From Glomus cerebriforme (taxonomy: Eukaryota; Glomeromycota; Glomeromycetes; Glomerales; Glomeraceae): a stretch of 13,259 bases of DNA. Of the stretch, positions 1 to 7,588 are shown in pieces (the first letter of the stretch is position 1; each line of letters starts with the position of its first letter). The position numbers and the translations under genes are program-made. The stretch covers positions 5,828-19,086 of the forward strand of contig QKYT01001136.1 of assembly GCA_003550305.1 (NCBI GenBank), read 5' to 3'. Under the pieces are notes generated by a model. It worked only from the letters and a program-made list of their open reading frames with translations, did no database searches and had not been told where the DNA came from.

Positions 1-191
1 TAAGACTTTTGTTCCAAAAAAAAGGCTTCTGTAGTAATATAGAGGTCATATAGCATTTCATGTGATTATTTTAAATGTTAACTATACATTTTTACATAAT
101 TATTTTAAATAATATCTATGCATTTTTTACATGACTATCTGTACAATAACTCCTAAGGATGTATAGAGGCCAAAAAGAAGATTTGTCCTAG

Positions 192-825
192 AATTCCTAT
201 TTTTGTCCTACTGAAGAAAATGTGTTTGAAAAAAAGGAGCAAAATCTAACATTAAATGATGATATCAATAAGCCAGTTGTCACTTTTAATCTACTTAATA
301 AAGTAAAGATAAAATTGTATAATAATATGAAAAAATATTACTCAACACTTACTACTGAACCTCTTATTCTTTCAATACTTAATCTTCAATTTAAAAGCCT
401 TAATTTCATAACAAAAAATCAACAATCCAATACCAAGCAGCATTTGAGTGAATTATTTGAGCAAGAAAAAAAAAATATCAAAGAAAAATTGAAACATCAG
501 ATTTACTAAACCAATCTCAATCAAAACCTGCAATAAGAAAGAAAAAATCTCTAATAGAATGGCTCACTAAAGATAATGCAAGTGTTCTTGATGAGATTGT
601 TGAATATTATCAGCTTCTCAAAATTTCTTTGAGTTTGAATCCACTTGTATGTGAAATGAAAAGAAAGATAATTTTCCAATTTTAAGTTATTTTTCTCAAA
701 AGTATTTGGTAGTTTCTGCAACTTCAACTGCAAGTAAATGCCTTTTGTCTAATAATGCTAAAAACTTATTAATGGATATGATACAAAATTCTAAAACTCA
801 AAATTCCAACAGGCCAAAATCCTGA
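192..825 (+). pseudogene. Decayed hAT-family transposase, C-terminal part
   Basis: This is a remnant of the C-terminal part of a hAT transposase, a nuclear cut-and-paste enzyme. The first open stretch (192-509) lacks a usable ATG. It includes a segment reading KKYYSTLTTEPLILSILNLQ and then FKSLNFI, resembling the hAT region just before the C-terminal domain (LDPRFK-like). A frameshift near the A-run at 468-478 moves the frame; the second stretch (about 482-685) carries a DEIVEYYQLLK segment and then LNPL, and ends at TAA 683. A further shift gives the third stretch (673-825) with FPILSYFSQKYLVVSATSTA. Together these match the hAT dimerisation signature (NPL-W-FP-LS-A-YL-ATS-SER). The usual WW and SER positions are eroded. 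No N-terminal half, zinc finger or terminal repeats are visible. Family recognition is from motifs only. Confidence 0.8.
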
Positions 826-875
826 AATCCAAAATCCTAATAGGATCAAAATTCTAACAGGTACAAAATCCTAAA
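784..875 (+). repeat. Six-copy short tandem repeat, about 16 bp unit
   Basis: A CAAAAT core recurs at 784, 799, 815, 830, 847 and 864, with spacings of 15, 16, 15, 17 and 17 bases. Several units extend to CAAAATYCTAACAGG or close variants. The array overlaps the last codons of the decayed hAT reading frame, so it either lies at the end of that element or grew from it. Confidence 0.75.
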
Positions 876-886
876 AAATTGGCCCA

Positions 887-901
887 CATTAAGCCTTAAT
901 G
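887..901. repeat. Short perfect inverted repeat
   Basis: CATTAAG, a central C, then CTTAATG forms a 7-bp perfect hairpin, flanked by GGC and GCC a few bases out. It lies between the hAT remnant and the Tc1 element. No function can be assigned. Confidence 0.4.
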
Positions 902-980
902 CTGCCCAAAATTTTGTTTAATTTGAAAATTATATTGTTAAAATAAACTTTAATTTATTGTATGATACATGAATACAATA

Positions 981-1010
981 CACTGGCCTACCATAAATTA
1001 CCAGATTTTT
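981..1010 (+). repeat. Left terminal inverted repeat of Tc1-type element
   Basis: These 30 bases start with CACTGG and are the exact reverse complement of 2263-2292. A TA dinucleotide precedes them. They would be the transposase binding and cleavage end. Confidence 0.95.
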
Positions 1011-1118
1011 GTTACGTGAATTTGTGCATCAGTTATATGATTAGCAATTTCTCCCTATCATACATATAAATTAAAAAGATAACAAAATTATTTATTACTA
1101 CTTCACTTTTAGTTTTAA

Positions 1119-2127
1119 ATGCATAGAAATGAACTGTCAAAGACTTAACATGAACAAATTATTGGTACTTTTCTTAGTGGTACCAAGCAAAGAGCTATTT
1201 CTATTCAACTCAGCATCCCTATCAGTACTGTAAGTAATACTATTAAAAGGTATAAAAAAACAGGTTCTGCAATATCTGAGAAACGTTCTGGACATCCAAA
1301 AAGTCTTACTCAATGTGATATATAAGTTTTACAGTGTATTGTTCGTACTGACCAGTTTTCTCCACTTGGGGATATAATAAGTAAGTTAAACTCCAGTCTT
1401 AATACAACTTTGTATAATAATACAATTACCTTCATGGTGAAGGTCTTGGTAGTTATGCTACATGTAAAAAACTTCTTTTAACTAAAAAATATTGAAATAA
1501 CTGATTGAGATAGTGTAGAGAAAAATAAAACTGGAAAGAAGAATGGAAACAGGTAATATGGTCAGATGAGTCAAGATTTGTTCTTTTTGAATCAGATGGC
1601 TAAGTAAGAGTATGGAGAAGTCCTGAAAAAGCTTACAATAAAGATTGTATTCAACCTACAGTTAAGTTTGGAGGAGGATCAGTGATGTTTTGGGGTGTTT
1701 TGGTTGGCATGGAGTTGGACCTTTGGTTGTAATAAAAGGGAATATGAATTCTGATAATTACATTAATATTTTAGCTAACCACTTTATACCATGGGTTAGT
1801 AATTATTTTAATTCCATATTTTAGCAAAATGGAGTATCACGTCATACATCATCTTATAGTATTTGGTGGATGAGAACACATGACGTTCCAATTTTAGATT
1901 GGATGGCGCAAAGTCCTGATCTTAATCTGATCAAGAACTTATGGAATCATTTGGATTATCAGGTTCAAAAAAGAAAGCCTCTGCCTAAATCTAAACAGGA
2001 ATTAATTGATGTAGTTCAAGAGAAATGGAGAAAAATTAGCATTGAAATGTTACATCAATTAATTTTAAGCTTACCTAGGCATATCAAAGCAGTAATTAAG
2101 GACAAAGGTGGGCATACTAAATATTAG
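1119..2127 (+). pseudogene. Broken Tc1-type (DD34E) transposase
   Basis: The frame begins at ATG 1119 with a helix-turn-helix region (KQRAISIQLSIPISTVSNTI) and a GHPK hook where the family has GRPK. Reading runs in three frames: 1119 to about 1425, about 1430 to 1695, and 1696 to 2127, so there are frameshifts near 1428 and 1694. In-frame stops lie at 1146, 1323, 1493, 1502, 1511, 1526, 1601 and 1822. The first catalytic Asp survives in WSDESRF (codon 1565). The second Asp is Asn (AAT 1828, in a relic of QQDNAPCHTS). The third position, Glu of PDLNPIENLW, is Lys (AAG 1933). The second and third positions are 34 residues apart, as in Tc1. The 1870-2127 stretch is open but is only the C-terminal quarter and cannot be active. 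Confidence 0.93.
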
Positions 2128-2262
2128 TCTTATAAATTTTAATAATAAGTTTGATATTCGTATTTTATTATGAAATAAAAAATTTTTCAATTATTAAGTA
2201 CAAAAAAATTTTTTATATGTATACAAAAATATAAAGTTTACATATAAATTTTATATATAAAA

Positions 2263-2292
2263 AAAAATCTGGTAATTTATGGTAGGCCAGTG
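2263..2292 (-). repeat. Right terminal inverted repeat of Tc1-type element
   Basis: These 30 bases end in GGCCAGTG and are perfectly complementary to 981-1010. TA follows at 2293-2294. Perfect end identity alongside a badly decayed gene suggests either recent cross-mobilisation of a dead copy or selection or conversion acting on the ends. Confidence 0.95.
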
Positions 2293-2294
2293 TA

Positions 2295-2692
2295 TACTAT
2301 ATTGGAAATAAAAATTAAAAAAAAAATGTATATATGCTAAACTATCCGCTATTAACCCTTTATTTAATGGTTAAACTGGTTTGAACCTGAGTAGCACCCG
2401 GATTGAAAATTCATTGATGAATGTCAAACCGGATTAGTATTTTCCTACCCATTATCAATCCAGGTCAGAACACTAATCATAATTAAAGTTATATTCATAA
2501 TTATTGTCAAACTCTTCAAAACTAGACTCATTCATGTCATTATTATCATCACCTTGCATCAGTAAATAAGTTTGCATTATTAATACATTTGGTATTTAGC
2601 ATATGTAATTTATTAATAGCAAAAAATTAATAAATATGCCATATGACAATGAGAATTCTTTTGAAATAGTAGATAAATAGTAGATACCAATA
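2295..2692. other. Intergenic stretch with a small possible coding relic
   Basis: No gene is recognised. The segment 2352-2387 contains TTAACC and GGTTAA arms and a near-palindromic GGTTAAACTGGTTTGAACC. On the minus strand, 2559 to 2473 reads from ATG through 28 acidic and Asn-rich codons (MQGDDNNDMNESSFEEF, then further Asn/Tyr) to a stop. This could be the tail of a lost gene, but it is too short to prove. CGGATT recurs in direct orientation near 2400 and 2435. Confidence 0.4.
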
Positions 2693-2802
2693 TGTGTCAG
2701 ATGTCAATTTGCGTCAGACGTCGACTGGCCTAAATTATGGGCCAATGGGCTGATCTTTATAATGCCCTAATAAGGTTTGGCCAGCATTAGTCATCTGACA
2801 CA
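2693..2802. mobile_element. 110-bp MITE-like foldback element
   Basis: TGTGTCAGATG at 2693-2703 is perfectly inverted as CATCTGACACA at 2792-2802. An inner CTGGCC inversion (near 2725 and 2778) extends the foldback. A diverged 15-base direct repeat sits at the left end (TGTGTCAGATGTCAA at 2693, TGCGTCAGACGTCGA at 2710). It is locally richer in GC than its surroundings and has no coding capacity. I could not find a clear target duplication, so the MITE call rests only on the inverted ends and compact size. Confidence 0.55.
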
Positions 2803-3490
2803 ACATATATACAGATCTCAAAATTTCATATGGTTAACATTATTGCAAAATTTAAGTACTGTAGCTTTTAGACTGAAATTTGAAGTTGCAACCAACTGAT
2901 TTTATTAAAATTAAAGCTTAAAATGATTCTGCTATATTAGAAAATTTGTAAGGATTATGAGACATATATACCAAATTTCCTTTTCAAACAATTTAACAAT
3001 TTTCAAGAGTTTTTTTTTTCATCTTGCATAATAAATAACGCCTCATTTTGGCTAAAATCGTCAAGAAGTACCGTTCAGCTTCGGACCCGATCTTGATAAA
3101 CTTTAAAAAACTTTCTTATAATTTAAATTACGTGAAAAAATAATAGTGGATGATCTCTGATTCTGTAATAGCATTACAAGAGGTTCATATAATGGTTGCT
3201 TTAACCTGGGTTTACCCGAAAAATTTATTTGCGTAATCCAAATTAGAATGACATAAAAATTATTGTTATTACTGGCTACAGAGATGCATACATACTGTAT
3301 ATTTAATTTACATTTATAACGTGACAATCGTTAAATAGTAGATCCCGATTTTCTATTTTATGCTTTTGAAAGTAATTAATTATTTTTTTTTTTATGAAAG
3401 AATAAAATATAGGGGAATGAAATTTTTTATAAGTTCTATCCGAATTTTACTACATTTAATTATTTAAACTAATTTCATGGAACTTAGTAG

Positions 3491-3511
3491 TTTATCTTTA
3501 TTAAAGATAAA
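3491..3511. repeat. Perfect 10-bp inverted repeat
   Basis: TTTATCTTTA, a single T, then TAAAGATAAA forms a perfect hairpin-capable sequence, followed by another GATAAA. In DNA this AT-rich it may be chance. Confidence 0.4.
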
Positions 3512-4016
3512 GATAAAAAGAAAGTAATTACAAAAATTCAAAAAATCTTGTGATCCTAATTAAAAATTTTATTAAATTTGATCTAGGATCTAGGACAAGA
3601 CATGCTACATAAAAAATTTTCATCACATAACTGAGTTTTTTCGGAATAAAAACCATGATCATTTATCGGAGTTGTTTCCAAAAATTTTTTGAATCATCGA
3701 ATCAAGTTCTTGATTATTGATATTTATATATAAAGCACTAATAAAAAAAAAAAAAAAGAGTACAATTCACGAAGTATAATACTAGTATAATCTGTTTATG
3801 ACAATATTTACATACAACATTAATTATGGGAGGAATATATATATAGGGAGAGGCGGACACTTTACCAGAAGCCTATAAGATAGCATATAGAATGTAAGTA
3901 AAGAGATGTATTCGTTTATAATATATTTCGACTAGAATTATGGATAATCCAGGCTGGTACTATAGAAATCATAATTGACGCACAAAGAATCACCAATCAC
4001 CAGAATTAAGTTTACA

Positions 4017-4080
4017 TGTAAATCTTACATCAATGATTTTTTGATTTTGATTTATAATAAGGTTAGATTGATGATTTACA
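4017..4080. repeat. Imperfect foldback
   Basis: TGTAAATC and ATCAAT on the left (4017-4024 and 4029-4034) are matched by ATTGATGATTTACA on the right (4067-4080). The arms are 14 bp with a four-base bulge. A perfect palindrome, TTTACATGTAAA (4011-4022), overlaps the left arm. It may be a small relic element; no target duplication was found. Confidence 0.4.
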
Positions 4081-4285
4081 CGTATGCACCCCTATCTTAG
4101 AACATCTCTGTTTTACAAAAATTCTTGGGATAAAATTTATGGAATTTACTTATATAATAAAGAATAATCATTTTTTTTCAATGAATTATCAAATTATATA
4201 GGCAGATTAGAGATTCGGATCAATTCATATCAAGTAAAGATTTTGAGAATCTTATTGTTTCAATTTTTTTTTTTTTAAAAAAAAA

Positions 4286-4377
4286 AAGGGAATTATCTGT
4301 TATAATGTTCGATACATTCTCACGCGTAATGTCATTCATTCATCATAAAAGAAACATAACAGATAAACAGATCCCTT
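4286..4377. repeat. Imperfect inverted repeat, about 92 bp
   Basis: AAGGGA and ATCTGTTAT (4286-4291, 4295-4303) are inverted as ATAACAGAT and TCCCTT (4356-4364, 4372-4377). The arms differ in spacer length (3 versus 7 bases). Long A/T runs flank both sides. It resembles an old foldback element but has no other diagnostic feature. Confidence 0.4.
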
Positions 4378-4425
4378 CCCTAAATTAAAAAAAAAAAAAT
4401 CTTTTTTTTTTTATGTGTTATTCCA

Positions 4426-4461
4426 CATGTAAACCATGTAAACCATGTAAAACATATAAAT
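4426..4461 (+). repeat. 9-bp tandem repeat, four units
   Basis: Units CATGTAAAC, CATGTAAAC, CATGTAAAA and CATATAAAT run head to tail, the last one degenerate. It is a small satellite with no evident function. Confidence 0.75.
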
Positions 4462-6040
4462 CGATCGATCTTTTTAGGGGAGAACTCGATACGTGTAACC
4501 TTGCAAGTTGATGCACTTGACCAATTTTTAATTAGTGAAATCTTAAATTTATCGAAATTATCGAATTTTATTGACAAAAATTATGATAACGAATATTGAG
4601 ATGAACCATTTTATCAATGCGAGATAATAAAATTTTTTTTTTAAGTATTGTTGAAAAAGAAAAAAAAAAATTCCAGAAAATCCCTTTATAACAATAAAAT
4701 TTCTGTAAATAGATAATAGATTACGCCGAATTTTACCGAATATATTCTTAACTATTGTTTTAAAGTTTCAACTTACTGTTTAAGGTTTAACATTAACCTT
4801 AACAATAAAACATAAACAAAATATAAAAATAAATCATCACAAGTGACTCTTTTTCGGCAAATTGATCAATACCGATATCCGAACATTAATAAATTATTAT
4901 TGTTTTTATTATTTTTTTTTATAAAAAGATCATTACCGAATTTCTGAAACAATTTGATTTTCCATATTAGTAAACTTATTTATAAAATAGTAGCAAAATC
5001 CAAACTTTTATGGTCGTTTTTTTATTCAAATTTACATTATATAAAACATTATTTAATAAGGGTGTTGAGAGTTAATGCAGTGATATTTATATGAGTTACC
5101 ATAATTCAATAATCTGCAGTTGCTGTGAAACTTTATAGTTATATACAAAATAGGGTTCATTCATTATCCGTACCAACCACATTGACTTCTTTAAATGGTT
5201 AGATCATAAAAAAAAAGATAAGCCCATTAATAACGGAAAAATGTTGAAGCATATACAAGAGAATTCCATAATCAGGGGCTAGAATTCCGTAGGAGATGGA
5301 AAGGAGAAGGGTAAAAAAAAAAGAAAATGTAATAAATTGGTTAATTCTTTTATATTTACTTAATTTGTCAACAAAGTATCAAATAATTTAAGAGAATTCT
5401 GATTGGTTATAAAATATTTTTATTTATTTTTTGTCTTTAATTTTTTTTCTTTAAAAGAAGAAGAAAAAAAAATGAAAATAATTAATATGAGAAATTATAA
5501 AAATTATTCCTTGGAAGTTTATAAAAAAAAACAATTAATTTAGTGTATAAGGATTATTTTATTCCGATTGAAATCTTTTTTTATTAAGAATGGACAGTTA
5601 TAAGGTAATAAAAAGTCCATATGGTTTCAATTTTTACTTTATCTAGTCCAATTGATTCCTTTTCGCAAGAGAATATACAAGTTCAAAATCCTGTTAAGTT
5701 ACGATGAATGCTTAGGCTATTTAATTAAAAAGGGTAGGATTAAATGAACCCCGGTTTAATATGATTTTTTTTAAATAGAACAATATTTATTTGAAACTAA
5801 ATATAATAATAATAATTAATATTTTTTACCGCCCAAAAAAATTAAAGAAAAAACTTAACATTTTAGGTAGAATTAAATGTAAATCTGGAAAAGAAAATAA
5901 TTTTTTTGAAACAAATTGGCGTTCATTAAATAACTAAATTTTTTTTTTTTTTTATTTACTATGGTTACTATAAATCTAGTAAATTGATCAATTAGATAAT
6001 GTACAAGTTTGGACTAGATTTACCAATAATCAATTTAATT

Positions 6041-6120
6041 AAAAAAAAAAAAAAAAAAAAATTTGTAGGTTAAAAAAAAAAAAAATTTTTTTTTTTTTTT
6101 GAAGTTTCAAAATTTGAAAC
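6041..6120. repeat. Homopolymer cluster with A14/T15 palindrome and adjacent hairpin
   Basis: A run of 21 A (6041-6061) is followed by A14 (6072-6085) directly joined to T15 (6086-6100), a self-complementary block. Next to it GTTTCAAA, A, TTTGAAAC (6104-6120) forms a perfect 8-bp inverted repeat. Such runs are prone to slippage and assembly error. Confidence 0.7.
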
Positions 6121-6694
6121 CCAAAGATAAAAAAATTCGTACGTTTTATAAAGATATTTTTGGTTTGTTTCACTGAATATAGACAAAAATATATAATTAT
6201 TTTTCATATCATCATATCATCATCAAATAAATTTAATCGACAACTTTAAAAAAAAAAACGTTACATATCATTACATATACATTGATTCACGAACAACAAT
6301 GTTTAAACGTTGGTGATACTATTGTTTTGATAAAAATTCAATGATGACGTTTCCGATGCATGTGGTATGTACATGCAATCAAACTAGTTTTTGATAATTT
6401 TTCATAAAATCCGGTGAAACAACACAAAACGCGCGAGAGAATATTTTTTTTTTTTTTTTTTTTGTTACACACAAAACCTCCCGCAGTTCATTTTAGTATT
6501 ATCTAATAATGACAATAAAAGAAATCTACACGAAATCAAGGAGAACTAATGGAAACGTAGGAGCTCAAGTTCAACTAAAAAAAAAATCATATATAAATTG
6601 AAATCGCGGTTTTAATTATGAAATGAATGAATACTTTGTTGGGAAGAATGAATTTTTTTAGTAAAATTAATAGATTTATAATAGCTTCGGTGAG

Positions 6695-6703
6695 TATATA
6701 AAG
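6695..6703 (+). promoter_or_regulatory. Putative TATA box of the standalone BTB gene
   Basis: TATATAAAG stands in a comparatively mixed-sequence stretch, 192 bases before the ATG at 6895. A start about 30 bases downstream would give a 5' leader of roughly 165 bases, which is A-rich. AT-richness makes chance matches common, so this is only a plausible core promoter. Confidence 0.4.
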
Positions 6704-6894
6704 ACTTGGTGTGCAAGGGGAAATAATTTCAAAAAAAAAATAAAAACAAAAATAAAAAAAAAAAACATTAAAATCGAAAAATCGAATTAAAAAAGAATAA
6801 AGTTTGAAACTTTATTAATCATTAAAATTCTTCGTTATTACAAAAATAAAAACTTACTTTGATCATATTATTAAATCCATTATCTTTATTCATC

Positions 6895-7374
6895 ATGACT
6901 ACAATCATTCCTGGTGAAATTCATTATTACACGATAAATTATAGTCCAATAGAATTTATCGATGATATGCCAGCAGCGTATTTTTTATTAAAATTACGTG
7001 AAAATGGAGAACATCATTTTAATAATTTTAATACAGCTGATGCTGAACTTCGTGTTGAAGGCCTTTCTACACAATTTTGGGTACATAAAGATTATTTAAT
7101 ATTACAATCTCCTTTTTTCCGTGAAATTTTTAAAAATGCTACGGAAAATGCTTTGATTATTATTAACGTTCCTTCTCCTGAAAATTTCGCTCCTCTATTG
7201 GAATTTTTGTATACTGGTGATAGTGAAAAATGGTATGATACCATTAATGAGGATAATTATTATGATGTTTGGTTAAATTTGGAATTTTTAGGTCTTGGAA
7301 CAGAAGTTAAAGCTATTTTTAATGCTTATTATCAAAACGAAGTTTTGGAAATGGAAGAAGAAAATTGGAATTAA
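6895..7374 (+). CDS. Standalone BTB/POZ domain protein, 159 aa
   Basis: A single-exon gene for a small protein with one BTB/POZ domain at about residues 47-148. BTB domains mediate homo- or hetero-dimerisation and often recruit Cullin-3 ubiquitin ligases; this protein's partner is unknown. Visible hallmarks are ADAELRV (first strand), VHKDYLILQSPFFREIF (the H-x-x-L and S-x-FF core) and LLEFLYTGD. The C-terminal helices (NYYDVWLNLEFLGLGTEVKA) are unusual for the family. A 46-residue N-terminal extension and an acidic tail (LEMEEENWN) flank the domain; there is no signal peptide or membrane segment. The frame is open upstream to 6859, but only from a TTG, and a stop lies at 6847. The ATG at 6895 is the first, and is chosen. 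There is no BACK, MATH, Kelch or TLDc domain. A same-strand BTB gene lies 2.8 kb downstream. Confidence 0.85.
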   Translation: MTTIIPGEIHYYTINYSPIEFIDDMPAAYFLLKLRENGEHHFNNFNTADAELRVEGLSTQFWVHKDYLILQSPFFREIFKNATENALIIINVPSPENFAPLLEFLYTGDSEKWYDTINEDNYYDVWLNLEFLGLGTEVKAIFNAYYQNEVLEMEEENWN

Positions 7375-7524
7375 TTTTATTTATCATTATTTATTTATTT
7401 ATTTATTTTCATTTTGGCAAATTTATAGATTTAAATTTTTAATTATTTCGGCAAAATCTAATTCAATTGGCTGGCAATCAATTGGCAAAAAAAAAAAAAT
7501 CGTATTTAAAAATTTCGTAATTTT

Positions 7525-7526
<2 letters not shown>
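7375..7526 (+). other. Probable 3' untranslated region of the standalone BTB gene
   Basis: After the stop at 7372-7374 comes (ATTT)n-like sequence (TTTATTTATTTATTTATTTT, about 7389-7410), then TTGGCAAA/TTCGGCAAAA variants. No canonical AATAAA lies close; the nearest clear one is at 7740-7745, 366 bases downstream. The cleavage site is therefore undetermined. Confidence 0.35.
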
Positions 7527-7580
<54 letters not shown>

Positions 7581-7588
7581 ATTTTTTT
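7527..7588. repeat. T34-A21-T7 homopolymer block
   Basis: Thirty-four T (7527-7560) are followed directly by twenty-one A (7561-7581) and then seven T. This is an extreme self-complementary tract in the 3' region of the standalone BTB gene. It may be natural slippage, or an assembly join at a homopolymer. Confidence 0.9.

Larger units (their letters stand above)
981..2292 (+). mobile_element. Tc1/mariner-type DNA transposon, 1312 bp, non-autonomous by decay
   Basis: The element is bounded by perfect 30-bp terminal inverted repeats (981-1010 and 2263-2292), beginning CACTGGCCTACCATAAATTA. It is flanked on both sides by TA (979-980 and 2293-2294), the target duplication typical of the Tc1/mariner superfamily. 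The 1.3 kb length and a single internal transposase gene on the plus strand are also typical. The 34 residues separating the second and third catalytic positions place it in the Tc1 DD34E group. The ends are intact although the transposase is destroyed, so it could only move if supplied with enzyme in trans. A 12-base direct repeat, TACATATAAATT, occurs just inside each end (1061-1072 and 2239-2250). Confidence 0.95.
2803..6694. other. Long gene-free AT-rich stretch
   Basis: I recognise no gene, tRNA or transposon here. The open frames present start at TTG or GTG and have low-complexity composition. The stretch holds long A/T homopolymers, several foldbacks and a 9-bp tandem repeat (listed separately). 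There is a small GC-richer patch at 3046-3090, where the minus strand is open from 3115 to 2993 (40 codons, including KIGSEAERYFLTILAK). That patch could be a decayed exon or part of a dispersed repeat. Confidence 0.6.

Noticed and set aside
551..733. Minus-strand open frame of 60 codons
   Set aside because: It is antisense to the readable hAT C-terminal region and has no recognisable domain.
1870..2127. Intact-looking 85-codon ORF in the Tc1 element
   Set aside because: It is only the C-terminal part of the broken transposase, with Lys in place of the catalytic Glu, so it is not a separate gene.
2369..2387. GGTTTGAACC resembling a tRNA T-loop (B box)
   Set aside because: The flanks cannot form a T-arm with correct stem and loop, and no A box, anticodon stem or acceptor stem is present.
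3103..3327. Minus-strand open frame of 74 codons
   Set aside because: It starts at TTG, which is not a normal eukaryotic start, and its composition shows no family features.
4380..4577. Minus-strand open frame of 65 codons
   Set aside because: TTG start; the translation contains artefacts of the 9-bp tandem repeat (FTWFTWFTC) and an A/T run.
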